Shown here: positions 48,598 to 61,264 of the stretch, piece after piece
Numbering within the stretch: position 1 is the first letter of the stretch
Layout of the letters: the number at the start of each line of letters is the position of its first letter
From: Ophioderma brevispina
Lineage: Eukaryota > Echinodermata > Ophiuroidea > Amphilepidida > Ophiodermatidae
Direction: 5' to 3'
DNA length: 64,000 nt
Assembly: GCA_023653785.1 (NCBI GenBank)
Contig: JAMKCH010019911.1
Coordinates: 124,001-188,000 of the forward strand
Notes under the pieces: generated by a model
The model's database searches: none
The model's input: only the letters and a program-made list of their open reading frames with translations
Told to the model about the DNA's origin: nothing
Program-made: the position numbers and the translations under genes

Positions 48598-48907
48598 AGG
48601 TGCAATTCCGTCCCCCGACGTACCGTCAAAAAAGTTCGATTTTTATATCGTACTTAACCGTTGGCCTTAGAATCCCATATGTGAGTTAATGTTACGACAA
48701 TTGGTCGTATGCTGTAAGAAATTCGCAATTTTGTAATTCTGTCCGCAAACAGCATAAATTACAATAGGGCTACAGTGGCCTATGGGACCCTGTAAACATG
48801 CATTTGCTCATAAAACAAAACCGCAAAATCGGAATCAACTCAAATTTTTGGAATAATTCTTTCTATGGACCATGAATAAAACCGTGGCGGGAATACGAAA
48901 TGCACCT
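48598..48907. mobile_element. Second copy of the 2.25-kb hairpin family
   Basis: Left end AGGTGCAATTCCGTCCCCC, right end TACGAAATGCACCT followed by TTGA. Internal blocks match 2254-2592 throughout (AAATTCGCA, ACAGTGGCCTATGGGAC, TGCTCATAA, AAACCGCAA). Terminal TTAA sites are degraded in this copy. Confidence 0.6.
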
Positions 48908-49245
48908 TTGATATGCCTATAACCCAATACCAATACGCACACGTACACCTGGGAATGGTTTACAAGAAATAATGACTGCAAAGATGCAAACTTCCATATA
49001 CGCATAGGTACTTTGGTAGCAACAAAGATAAGCATAACAAAATGTATTCTGTATCGTTCAAAGTTGTATTATCATCAGTGGGTTCCGGTGTGTTCTTCCA
49101 TTACAAGATGTACAAGACATTTGAATTTCCTTTGGACTTATATGTCAAAGGCATATTAAATATTTTATTTTCTGAACTTATACAACAATGTACCTACACT
49201 CGATTGTGTTCAAATTAGCCTTCTTTATAGTTCAACTCAAATACG

Positions 49246-50060
49246 AGAGGGCACGTGTGGTCTGGTGGAATGAGCGCTCGTCCCGCACTCTAAAGGTCGT
49301 GGGTTCCCACTGCGGCCAACGTGTTGTGCCCTTGAGTAAGGCGCTTTACCTCAATTAAAAGGATTATTAGCAGCGATTTGCTAATCCGAAACATCAAAAA
49401 TCATATTTTTATATTTTTGTTACTGGCATGGATATGCGAACATAACCTGCAAGTGGTTGACTTGAAATCCATGTATTAAAGCCAAGGCAGTACTTTTTAT
49501 CTGGTTCTGTAATTTCTATACGTGCGTATCAAAATTCCGACCTGAGATCAAAAAAGCCTTTCCCGGTGAATATCACAGATTTTCAGCGTGATATTTGGCA
49601 TCATGATCAATACAGTTTGACCTCAAACACAAACATCATTGATCTTCTTTTATTTTTTACTCGTGTAAACCACAATCAACTGTTTAGTGAAGATTTAAGA
49701 GGCCGTCGCTGGATGTCTATTTGCGGAGACGGTATGACAAATTTCCTCAGATACTTTTCACTATTTGGTGGTTTGTTTCAACATTAAAGCAGTTATATGG
49801 AATCGCACACACTTATCCCTGATTTATAAGTTAAAAATACTATGCTTTTTCCGATTCTCTCGCATTATCGCTGCTAATCCCTTTAATCCACTCCACCCAG
49901 GTGTATAAATGGGTACCAGTGTTATTCAATACTGGGAAAGTAACAGACTCGCTGTGCGGGAGGAGTGGCGAATCCCCCATAGCAAAAATAATACGGAGGA
50001 GTCTGGCCTAAACGCTAAGGAAAGAGAGATGGGCACTCCGCACACGAGCTTGCTCGGCAC
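49246..50060 (+). mobile_element. tRNA-derived SINE split by a TTAA element
   Basis: The head resembles a tRNA: TGGTCTGGTGGAATGAGCG at the A-box position and GTGGGTTCCCACTGC at a degenerate B-box position. It is followed by CCCTTGAGTAAGGCGCTTTA, a string common in tRNA-derived SINEs. After ACCTCAATTAA the SINE is interrupted by 49359-49882. It resumes with TCCACTCCACCCAGGTG and TATAAATGGGTACC. Its far end, near 50050, is followed by a T run that belongs to the 3' end of the opposite-strand LINE. Confidence 0.7.
49359..49882. mobile_element. TTAA-flanked 0.52-kb element nested in the SINE
   Basis: TTAA occurs at 49355-49358 and 49883-49886. Termini are AAGGATTATTAGCAGCGA and TCGCTGCTAATCCCT, which pair as inverted repeats. 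Removing the element and one TTAA rejoins a continuous SINE sequence, so both the borders and the TTAA duplication are well supported. The internal region has no recognised protein; an open frame at 49566-49787 is unexplained. Confidence 0.8.
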
Positions 50061-50789
50061 GTCAATTTACTTTTTTTTTTTTACAAATACCGTATTTTTA
50101 AATAAAGTAAATGTATATTTGCACTACAAATACATGTTCGTTGATAATCTTGGACAGGATCTTAGGGTCCTAAGAACTAAAATGTGTTTCTACAGTTCCT
50201 ATGATCTTTTTTGTTTTTGTTTTTTTTTTATTACCAAGCTGCAAAAGCTTATTAACAACATACATTCAAGCATATACATAACTGTTAAGAATTACAAAAA
50301 AATTAAAATATGTACAAATACATGTAAAGGAGCCATTGCAACAAGGTACAAACCAAACAGAACACACACATACTTAACGTACATGAGTTCATTAACTGAC
50401 TTTTAACAAGGATTATTCGTACAATTAAAACAGTTATCTCAATACCTCAGAACATAGCGTATGTTTGGTACCCTAATGGTCCCTTGAAAATACAAAAAGA
50501 AATTTGGTTTCTAGCAAACATAAAATGAGCTAAACTAGCTAAACATCTCATCGGAATCATCGTGTCCTTGCATAATATAGATGCATGAGTGCATGTACTT
50601 ATGGGACAATAAGCCGATGGATTTTTGCCAAAAACCAAAACAATCACAAACAAAAGACCGGAGTGTATGTAGCTCGAAAATAAAGACAAATCAGTTAAAG
50701 GAAGGCAAGTGGTTTGTACTCTGTTGCATTGGCCCTTATATCATTACACCCAAAATATACATGAACAATATAGATAACAATCAGCATAA

Positions 50790-52060
50790 CTCTCAGAATT
50801 ATTGAGATTAAAGCAGAAATCTGCTTCCAGTATCCCCTTCTCAAAGAGGTGTTGTTTCATTTCACAAGCGGCAATGTATTTTTGTATTTGAATATATTTT
50901 TTTAATTCAATTAGGAAAACATAAACATTTGGTTTTTGATTTTGCGATCTTGCTCTAAAGATGTGAATTTTAGCAAGCAAAAGTATTACGTTAAGAGCGT
51001 TGTTACCTTTCAAACCAACGATTATCATGCGAGCCGATAAAAAAATTTTGTCTTTTGTAACGTGTAATTTTGTTTCCAATAATTGTTTGAAGCTTTCCCA
51101 AAATTGCATCACAAATCGACATTGAAAGAACAAGTGAACAATAGTTTTCTCTTTCTCTGTCACAGAAAGTACATAGGTCATTATCTCTCAGATTCATTTG
51201 ATGCAAGAGCCTATTTGTTCATACTGAAAATACTGCAACTTTGTATCCTTAGTTACTTTGAACGGTAAGGCAGAAATATCTTGCCATTCGTTGCAAGTCA
51301 CTGTAGTGTCAAGTTCCCTGTGCCATTTGTTTGGTTATTTGCTGTTAGCTTAACGTTTTTTAAAATTAGTTTATAATAGATCTTACAACCTTTCGTTTAA
51401 TTATTTAACAGTTCTACAACAAACGGCCGAAATGGCATAGAAAGCTTGCTATTTTTACCAATACATTTCCAATGACTTTTTACACAATTTACCATTTCCT
51501 TGAAACTCTAAATGATTTGTGTTAAGATTGTAAGCTGCACGAAATTGATCAAAAGACATAATTTTACCATCCTTATTTAACAAGTCATTCACAAAATATA
51601 TACCTTTATTCTTCCAATGTGTGTAATTAACAGACTTATTTCCAATTTTAATTTTATCATTCCACCATAAGTAATTCTTTGCGATACAATTATAGTCTAA
51701 GTTAAGGTCGCAGTTATAGTTGGATGTAACTATAGCCCAAGCATTTAAAACATCGTGCCAAAAATTATTTTTAATATTGCATTTGACAGAATTAAACCGT
51801 TCTTTACCAAATTGATATAAATCACATTTATTGGGCGCTGTTAAAATATGGAACAGTTTAACCCATTTCTGTTCACCACTTTGAACTCTCTTTAACCAAG
51901 ACACCTTTAAGGCATTAAAATGGGACTCAACGTGGGGCAGTTTCACACCACCAAATTCATACTCTTGAATAATCTGACTGCGTTTTATTTTGTCGGGTTT
52001 ACTATTCCATATAAAGTTCCTATAATCTTTCACCTCATTGAGGACTAGCGTATAAGAAAG
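50790..52060 (-). pseudogene. L1/Tx1-type LINE ORF2, C-terminal part
   Basis: Minus-strand frames read NFIWNSKPDKIKRSQII, then GGVKLPH....NALKVSWLKR, then KIGNKSVNYTHWKNKGIYFV and NDLLN.DGKIMSF. These give the post-RT region of L1/Tx1-type elements. Further on come EWQDIS.LPFKVTKDTKLQY and a zinc-knuckle-like ending, DNDLCTFCDRERE with TIVHLFFQCRFVMQFW. At least two frameshifts (about 51.2 and 51.15 kb) and an internal stop show decay. The RT catalytic core is absent, so the copy is 5'-truncated. A T run at about 50073-50085 may be its poly(A) tail in reverse. Confidence 0.85.
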
Positions 52061-52064
52061 GTAA

Positions 52065-55000
52065 ACATAATAAAATGTTGCTTATGCCTATTGCGGATTA
52101 ATCCAACCCTGGGAAATATAAACTGTTTATTTTGTATGCATATTTTAATTGATCGATGTTTCACTCATATTTCTTCTTTTAAGTGATATCATAAAATCTA
52201 AGGAAGACCTCTCCCTCAAACAATTTGAATCAAATCAACATATTTGTCAAATATTTCACTAACATTTCTTTTCTTTGAACCAGACCATAACATCAGTTAC
52301 ACTCCTTATCTCCCATACAATTTGCAATGAACATCTTCAAAGAGATAGTGAAAGTGTAGCAGAAAACTGTCAACATGTGAAAATAATAAACTTATTATTA
52401 GGACATTTTGTCTGTTTTTGTACTTTAAAATAACCGAGTGCATTAAAACTTTCTCTATAACCGTGATTTACTTATCAAAACTTACCAGGGCCCATGTTAT
52501 CGTTAAATATTATCACAAACATATTCTTGATTCAAAATGTCCACACAACATTTTTCACAAGAATTGGAGAGGTAGAATAACGAGAATTAATTTTTTATTT
52601 GTGTTATTCCTAATGAAAACATTAACAGGTTTTCATTAATTACGGTAATCAATGAAATAAGTCTACGGCCTGAAAATACTGTGCAAATCGGTTAAGAAAA
52701 TGAATTTAAATTACTATAAAAATACTATTTTAGTACTATTGCAATACCGCGACGCAACATTTTGGGTAGACATTGCAGTTCGACCAACGCAACGCAGACG
52801 CAACGAAGTATGAATGAACCTTCAGTTCAGGAATGTTATCTCATAGCATGTGTATGATGATGGTGCATGATGTAGGGAACTTAAAACATTGACGACGAAG
52901 CTTGAAGAACAAATCAAATGGAACATTTTTTTGTTTTGGTCCAATTAGACTACATATTCAGTGACTATCAGACAGTTCGAAGCTTGCGGTGGTTCTGACG
53001 CACAAAATAAAAAAAATGTATTATAATAATACAAATTTTTCAAACAGTGGGGTGTTTGTTAGCAAAAATTATGGGTGGGATTGGGTGAGGTAGCACCCTC
53101 CAAGTGAGCCGAAGGTTAATAAAGATGCAAATCATGTTGGTAGTACATCAGATCGTTAATATTATGCTCTCCATGTGCCGAAAGAAGAAAAAACCATATT
53201 ATTATTATTACATGTTAACCATTTTATAAATAAAAATCATTACAGCCTGTCTAAAAAAAATGGTACAATCAAAAACTGATTTTTCAAAATTCATATCTCA
53301 CAAAGTTCGATTTGTACATCCAATTAAAGAGAAAGACCAGGCTGCCAGGATTTTTTGTTTCTCTCATTTGCTTGTTTCAGTCGAGAAGATAACTCCAGTT
53401 TACTGCGAACACAAACATCGAGTTTGTGCCACTTTCGCTTGAGTGTAACGGTGCAGCATTAGTTAAACATAAGTTATTCACATTTGAACAGATATGAAAT
53501 TCTTTAAAAAGGTATTAACTTCATGAAGAAAATCTAAAATATACGAAAACAGTTACGTGATGGTGGAAGTTATCATTAGTAAGTCTGGCTTAAGATAAAG
53601 TGAATAACATTCGACATAACTGTTGTTTGTTAGCAAGAGAACCATGAGGTTTATGGTCTTGGAAGTAGCATGAAAACGCAAATTCCTACCAACACCTGAT
53701 ACTTTGCTTCCAAATTCAAATTATTACTGACTTCAACAATTAGTAAATGTGCAAAGTGCAATATTTAAATCCATTCTTTGGAATATGGAGTGCTTATGGT
53801 GGTTGGCAATTACATTCCTTCTGCATGATTTTAACAGAAACCAGTTTGTAATAAATTCAAAGCTCCATTCATTGACGGGCAAATAATTATTTGTATTGTT
53901 GTTATTATTAATGAAAGAAGATACTTATGCATTGAAATGATTATTGATATTTTAAAAACCTGTGTTGATAAAACTAGATTCCTCTGTGTACTTTAATCTG
54001 TGTTTTGTTTCTGTTGTCAAGTTGCAATCTTTGTAAGCTTCAAGACACCATGGCATTAACTGCGCGAAACACTCTGCCCATGCAAAAAGTGGCCACAAAA
54101 TTGAATTTTGGTGTATCGCACTAAATTTATTAATCTAGATGACAAAAGCAAATAAGATGAAACAAACACATTGGAAAGCCTGGTCCTTTGTCTTTAATAT
54201 TGTGCCAAGTAAGGATGACTTATTTTGAACTTCATATTAACCAAGTTTTTTCTGATGCTACCACTTTTTTTGAGACAGGCTGTATAATCGTTAGAACTAA
54301 GTGCAGTAAGAAATTATATTTTCCCCACTTAATGCACGAGCTGCTATCCATTCTTGAAGAAGTTTCAGTGATTAACATAGGTTATTCTTAATTATAGTAG
54401 TATTGATTATACGCTCCATCAACGATAAACTTTCTTAAATTTACCTATTTATTTGACAAGGGATACTTCATCCTGACTAAGAAAAATGAAAGCCATTTCT
54501 GAAAAGTTGAGACTGCGTACGGTTGAAGTCGTTAGTATGTGTCATTCAATACTGCATAAATGAGAACACAAATTAGTCAAATATTTTGTTACATAAATCA
54601 TTAAAGCGTTTGTTAGAGGTTTGACTCTATCATTAAAGCAATAATTTGTTCAATAGTACTATAATTAGGAAAATAAAGAGAGAGCAGAAGTAAAAAAAAA
54701 CGTTGCAAACAAGTTACACTTCTTAAAAGGCAATTTTAAACCATCAGTGTCAAAGAAGATCGAAACCTTTTTTCCTCCAACTTAAAGGTAATAGATCAGG
54801 GGTTCGTCGCGAAACTTGAATCGTAAGTATATACCTAACTTATGTGAGGTTTGTTCGATTCTACAAGTTGTGACTAACCGGCGTTCGTGAACAATGGATG
54901 TTAGACAGTCGTAGGAATACTTTTTCGCATAACTTAAGATCATATTACGTGTCTTCTATTTGGGTGCAATAGTGGGTGCAATTATGTACGAGTTGGTGTT

Positions 55001-56205
55001 GACGCCGTTCTAGTTAAACGATTAACGGATATTACCAGATACGCGTGTGAGCATAGGACATATTTGAAACTTGAAAGAAGTACTCGACTACCCCCCGCGA
55101 ATTTAAGAATTCCTCCTGGTATGAGAACCGCGTTAAATTATACTGAAGTATATTATAACAATAACATTATATCATAGCATCGGTCTATCTTGTTAATAAT
55201 AACGGTGTACTTTCGATAGATTAGATAAGCCTACACCGGCACAGAAAGAAAATGGCTTCAATATCAAAGAGGGTGGCTATTTTTTCTCATTAGGAGTCAT
55301 TCTTGTTGGTTGGAAAGAAAAAAGAAAAAAATATTTAAAAAATAGTAATATAGGCCTATATCCAATAACGAAAACAAAGGGACATGAATGAATATTACAG
55401 GTAAGGTAAATGCCTGCAGGTAGCAGGAAGAAATGTCTGTTAAGCAATTGAAAAAATGGCAAGCCATACAATTACTAGCAAAGAAGAATTGCACTGAATT
55501 TATAAAGATTTCAACAAAACTGGGAATGATGCAATAAGTGACAGAACAGTTATGTACTTTTTCAATGCTGACTTAGAGATTTCGAAATATATTTTTGTGT
55601 GTATTAATTAGTCATCCAGAACTAAAAATAGTCACCTAAAATACTTAATTACACCAAAAATTGAGATGAAATGGATTTTTTTGTTTTGATGTAGTAAACA
55701 TTTATATGTAGTTTAACAATACCATAGGATAGGCCTACTGTTCAATTTTAATTTTATTACAAAGTTGTGATTTGCTAAATGAAGGACATCCATTTGAGCT
55801 TAGGTTTTAGCGATTAGTGTGGAGATAAGGATTATTTTCTCTCTCTCATGGATAGATGAGCCAATCTGTGTGGAAAAGGGATGCAGGTCATTCTGAGGGA
55901 AAGGGGAGTATTATTGCAATGATATAGTTACAGAAGGAAGACAATGATATATGATTATTATAACATTAACATGTTTAATCTCTTTTTGTTGATTTAATTT
56001 ATACATGCTTCCAATGCGTATTACATTATGGATTATTCAGCCAACGGCTGTATATGTGCCAATAAATGACATGTCATTGGAAATAAGAGATTTGTGACTT
56101 TAAGATGCTACTAGTCACTTTGGCTTAACCTAACACAGTCTTCTAGAATTAATTTTGGTTGCCATTATGTAATTTGATAAGCCCTGTATATCAGTTGGGC
56201 AATAC
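52065..56205. other. Non-coding stretch
   Basis: AT-rich throughout. Short open frames (for example 53260-53442 and 54188-54391) show no recognised domain. I see no element borders that I can support. Confidence 0.45.
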
Positions 56206-56210
56206 TCTAA

Positions 56211-56405
56211 AACAGTGTTAGAAACATGGTGCAAATTAGTGTTTAGGTATTGAACATGTCAAATCGCTAAACACATGGCGTCAAATGTCTAAACACATAA
56301 TGTCAAAATGCTAGACATGTTAAGATTTTAAACATGTATTAGATATTAAACAGATAGGTCAAATGTTTGGAACGTGGTGCAAAATAGTGTTTAGAACGGT
56401 GTTAA
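56211..56405. repeat. Degenerate 20-23-bp tandem repeat
   Basis: About eight variants of an AACATG..GTCAAAT..CTAA-like unit follow one another (e.g. ACACATGGCGTCAAATGTCT, ACACATAATGTCAAAATGCT, ACAGATAGGTCAAATGTTTG). The array begins and ends with related GTGCAAA.TAGTGTTTAG strings (about 56229 and 56378). Confidence 0.6.
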
Positions 56406-57885
56406 TTTGTAATCACTGTGTTTGCAGTGTTTATATGCATCAACGGACACTCCTGGTCTGAAATAGATTCAAGGGGGTCCTATAATATCTTATTTTCGTT
56501 CAGGACTGTGTCTCCCTTCATTTTCTGGAACTATAATTGCTGTTACCATGATAGATTACTAACAAGATGGATGGAATGCGAAGAGCGGACCGATTTGTTC
56601 ATTCCCACACACACGACTGTGTTACGGTACTCGTGACCACACGTATTTTTAATCGTAAATCTGGCTTACTGGTAGTACACACGTAGCATACGTCCAAGTT
56701 TCCCGAACGCGAATAAAAATCTTAGTAGAAAACCTACGTCACAACTAGGGCTACGTTAGTCTTAAGAGTGCTTTCGCGAACGAACCTCTTGATCGCAACT
56801 TTTTGAAATCACCTTTTAAACAGTCGACTAATCTTTTTTTTACCATGGAAACCGCCCAGAGTTTTATAAGAATTGACAAGAAGAAGAAACATTTGAATAT
56901 ATACCCAAAATCAAGTTCTAAAGGGTTGTGATGTTAAGCTGGAAACCAAAATATTATAGCTCTTGAGCGTGTGAAACAGCTGAAGCAAGTACGCCTGATT
57001 GTGAGTTGCTGCCTTGCTGCAGTCAACGTGTTTGTATTCCTGGGCAAGATACTTAGATCTCAATTGCCTCGTCGACCCCAAGCAAAATATGGGTACTGTT
57101 ACAGGAAATATTTCAATCCAAGTGCTGATAGGAATGCGCGCTTAGCAGACTGTGATGATTCCCCAATGGCAGCGTAATTTAGCCAAGAACCTTCCAATCG
57201 GCATACATACAAACAATACCCCAGTACGGAATCTGATTGGTTGACGAGGCTTAATAATATCCAGTAGCCAATGGATATGAGAATAAATATGACACTATTT
57301 ACAAACGTCGTGCTAACTTGTCCAGATTGCTACATTACCTTGCGATAACTGGTACCACCTGGAATGGTTTTAAATCTATCCTTTCTGATTGGACTCATGT
57401 GTGCACAGAGGGCCTAAGTTTTCTGCTCATCATACATGATCTTCTATACGGTGTACCAGGAGGTGTCTTTAGTATCCGGTCACCCAAGTACTATTTTCCC
57501 ACTAAAATTGTTGGACAATGGTGATTTTACATGGCTTTTCACAAATACATAGGCAAACGACCTTGCCATTGTCCACTTTCCCGGCAACTGTCGCAGTTTC
57601 AAATCGTGGAACTCAGCCCGTGGTTCATGCATATTGAGATTCAATTCCGTAAATGTAAGGTTACATTTTCCGTGGGGGGTGTCTTCGCTTTCTTCTCCAA
57701 GAATAGAATAACCGTACATGCAGACTTTTTTGTAGCACACAATTCAATTGATGATTTTTTTGGATGCTTTAAATTTTGGTGGGATTTCTATAACTTCGAG
57801 ACCACGCTTTTTCAAAAACTTAAAATTCGGTCGCTTTTATTCTTTGTTTTTAACCCCCAACATTCCTTTCACGTCATATTAACCA
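56406..57885. other. Stretch with unassigned open frames
   Basis: Overlapping opposite-strand frames occur at 57480-57740 (minus, 86 codons) and 57531-57905 (plus, 124 codons). Neither has a motif I recognise, and they cannot both be coding. A plus frame at 56971-57177 (68 codons) is equally unassigned. No splice-site support was found. Confidence 0.3.
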
Positions 57886-57887
57886 AC

Positions 57888-58275
57888 GTGGAGAGCGTGG
57901 CCTAGCGATTAGAGTGCTTGCCTCTGGCGCAAATTTCACATCTAAAACGTCCCGGGTTCGATCCCGGTGGGGTCGTGGCACTTGCTGTATTTATTCGGGT
58001 ACGATCAATTCTGGGATTTGATCTTTATACCAGCTATTGATTAATACAGAATACCACTCTCCTCCATGGTTCACTTGAATTGGGCAAATGAAGCATCCCG
58101 TCCTTCGGATGGACGTGTACGAGAGTCACAACTGTACAATGTACATCGCAGTCAGTGTCGAATAAGAGTAGGGAAACCCCTGACTGTTCCCAATCCACCC
58201 CGCCTCAATAGCGGGCCATGATTAGGAGCTCCGTGTCGGGATACCGCGGCCTCCTGGATTCAGCACACTAGCTAA
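57888..58275 (+). mobile_element. tRNA-derived SINE
   Basis: The head contains an A box (GTGGCCTAGCGATTAGAGTG) and a perfect B box (GGTTCGATCCC at 57955-57965), with an unusually long middle (CGCAAATTTCACATC). Roughly 300 bases of body follow, including CCTGACTGTTCCCAATCC and GATTAGGAGCTCCGTGTC. The A box and B box could drive RNA polymerase III. The right border near 58275 is uncertain. Confidence 0.65.
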
Positions 58276-58279
58276 TAAA

Positions 58280-59960
58280 TCATGACACCCCACAAGCCAT
58301 TACCGATGACTATAGTTGACATTCCGCACAATAAGCCATATTTTATAATGAATGAGGTAATTTTGGACCTCACTCAGAACACTTTTCGCAGGCGTTTTCG
58401 ACCAGTTATTGAGGGTCACAGCGATTGTATTGGCTTCTCGTGTACAAGAAAATACGCATGGTTTGCGTACCTCCTATTGACTGGTGGTCTCCGGGCCCGT
58501 GCTGTATTCCATTTACATTGTCTCTCTTCGTTATTATTATTGATTTCGCACAGGAATGACATTAGTATGCTGTGACACACAACTTTAGTGTCTGTCCTTT
58601 CCAACAACTCCACATGCATGTAAAGTTTCTGTGTCAAGACTATAAAGGTTCTAAGCGATTACATAAGTGGATATCACAAAATTCCTTAAACTGAGTTCCG
58701 GGTGGTGGGAAAGCTTAATCCGGTGGGAGCCATAGTCCAGGCTCCAATAACGTATATAACGGAATAAAGCGGAAACAATGTTGCGTCAAGAGTTAACTGA
58801 ATCGATTGCCCTATTGGTTCACCATTGTTTCCGGACTATTAGTACGCCTGACAATATTACTTTACACCATTGTAAGGAATTGAGTGTCCCCCATGAGAGA
58901 GTGACCCCCCCCCCCCCCCCCCCCCCCCCCCCCGTCCTATCTACCATGCACTTTATCGGAATAAACCCTGACCTTGTATACGAGGCCATTGGGTACGTGC
59001 TGAAACAACCCGATGCATAAGCACTCATGCAAAACGCCACAGACAGATGAATGGTAGGACACTCAGTCACACGACACTGTATTATATGACACCGGCAATA
59101 CCCGAGACAACCCCGAGGTATTTGTGTGCTTGATTTTGTATTCCAGCTTTGCAAGGTTGACCTTCCAGTGTGATTTTGCTGGGTGGACTAGCTTTCCCTA
59201 GAATCGATATGCTATATTACCCAATCCATATAATGTAGACTTTGTTCAACACAACAGTTGACTTTGTTATCGTTTCGTCTTCCCATTCGGAAGACTTCAT
59301 CATTCTGCGTCGATATAGCTACTGGATATGCTTGGAACTACGGGTCATAAACAAATATGAACTCCCATCACTTGTAAAGGTCAATAACCTGTATGACAAC
59401 TATGATCTCAATAATGCATAGGCTGTACCCTAGTTGATCTCATCTACCATAACAACTCACTTTGGCTAGCCTTACTCTCCATTTTAATTTAATTACGAAT
59501 CTTTGTGATTAGAGGATACTTGGGTGATAAATGTTACCCCTGGACCATGACAATTATTTGACCTTGGACATCGAAGACTTAAATTATGTGAATTTAATTA
59601 TGTGGATTTGAATAAAAAAGGTAAATAAACTTATCATTGACAGACAAGTCCTTTTTACCTTTTCTTGGTCCTCTGGACTAACCGCAAAATTCTGCCAACG
59701 TGATAATATAATCACGATACTGATAAAACTCTAACATGGAATAGAGGGAAAATTAATTATTCATTAGGTTATGAGTTTTTCTGATTTATTAATACATATC
59801 GTTTGTTATTCTAGGGGATTATCCTCCATTTACATAAATTGTATATTCATCTCCTTTGTTATCCAAAACGGAATACGGCCGTAATACAAAGGGATACCTT
59901 AGGGGGAAACGATATTACGCCCGATGAGCGCCCTATGAGTGAATAACCAATGCCAATTTC
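58280..59960. other. Non-coding stretch with a C29 run
   Basis: Contains an uninterrupted run of 29 cytosines at 58905-58933, which produces a Pro-rich (or Gly-rich on the minus strand) artefact in open frames. No gene is recognised. Confidence 0.6.
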
Positions 59961-59967
59961 GCCTTAA

Positions 59968-60477
59968 GCGGGCACTGGCACATTTTTTCACAAAATATGA
60001 AATTTCGTCAATTTGCTCCTCAAATGATAGTCCTAGGCCAGTGGAAGAACAGAGATATTATTTTAACACATACAAATAACATGCCCCCAAAACAAATGGG
60101 ACATTGATTAGGAGTACTAAAAATGTTTTCCATAACTTAATCACAAATGTTTATATTACATAAAATATTTTGTGACTCGTACTCACTGATATTAACAACC
60201 ACAAAGGTTATAGACCGTTCAAACCGTGTGCATACGTGGGAAACATGCAACAGGTGCGTGTTCTTGTGTTAAACGCCATTTTCGCGCCGTCCTGCTGAAT
60301 TTCGCGTCGCCGGCGACGTGAAATTTTAAAAAATCGTCCGCGTTACCCGTAAGGAAGCTGATTTGGTCGTAATCATTTCGGTTGAGGAGCTTTTGTATAT
60401 AAGCTTTACACCATGCAAAAATATCGATTTTGAAAAACTCTTGAGGCGCACTATTTTTCAAATGTGCCAGTGTCTCT
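59968..60477. mobile_element. TTAA-flanked hairpin element (GGCACTGGCACATTT termini)
   Basis: TTAA occurs at 59964-59967 and 60478-60481. The left terminus GCGGGCACTGGCACATTTTT pairs with AAATGTGCCAGTGTCTCT at the right. A minus-strand frame of 122 codons (60219-60587) crosses the right border of the element and is therefore suspect. Confidence 0.65.
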
Positions 60478-60604
60478 TTAACGTAGGGGATAGCATAATA
60501 AAGTATCTTACCATGTCCAATCGTAGTAAAAACCGCAGACGTAAAACCATACTTTGCATTCAACTTGCTTTTCCATTCAGCAGGCAAGCTTTAAAAATAA
60601 AATG

Positions 60605-60785
60605 GCTGCACCCACACATCAACCCACCCACCCACACAGCGCTTACACACACCACACACACACAACACAACGCGTGCACACATTCTCGCGCGCGCCACAC
60701 ACACACACACACACACACTCACCACTTCACTCACTCCACTCACTCACCACTCACTACACTCATCACTTCACTCACTCACTCACTC
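60605..60785. repeat. CA and CACT microsatellites
   Basis: CCCACACA-type, (CA)n (about 60694-60718) and CACTCACT-type repeats run together. Open frames across it consist of His/Thr repeats and are artefacts. Confidence 0.9.
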
Positions 60786-61264
60786 GCCAGGGACTCGTAC
60801 CGACATTAATCTTGTTAAACCAAAAAACTCAAGACATACACGCACTGCACGCATACATATATACACGCATACGTTGCGAACTGTCACCCCCAAAACCACG
60901 TATCGAAATTTTTTCACCTCAATCAATTAATAATAACGCACATCTTTCTTCAAAATATAGAAATAATATATGAAACCGAAAGAATTTCAACAGAAATTGA
61001 GTAGAAAGAATAATATATAAGTAGAAATTGAGGATCAACTAGTATTTCCCACCCTGAAAGTAAACGTTTACTGTTTACCGCTGGTCGGAGACGGCCCACA
61101 TGGGGATGATCCAGTAGAGGAAAGTTACTTTGGCCTGGGCCTGTTTGATATAGGTGCTGAATCTGTGATCGTGCACAAACAAACAAATAAGTAAATAACT
61201 AAATAATAAGAATGGCTTACAAGTATCTAAACAATTGCAATACTATGTTTCATAATTAAAAAAA

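Noticed and set aside
49909..50406. 165-codon + strand open frame
   Set aside because: It starts in the SINE tail and runs through a T run into sequence opposite the LINE 3' region; no motif or splice support.
56211..56405. CRISPR-like array
   Set aside because: Repeats are degenerate, contiguous without spacers, and in an animal genome.
57531..57905. 124-codon + strand frame (and an 86-codon minus frame over it)
   Set aside because: No motif recognised, frames overlap on opposite strands, and the + frame ends inside the SINE head.
57888..57978. Possible functional tRNA gene
   Set aside because: A and B boxes are present, but the middle is too long and no cloverleaf closes; the attached body indicates a SINE head.
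60219..60587. 122-codon minus-strand open frame with protein-like composition
   Set aside because: Most of it lies inside a TTAA-flanked hairpin element and it crosses that element's border; no recognised domain.
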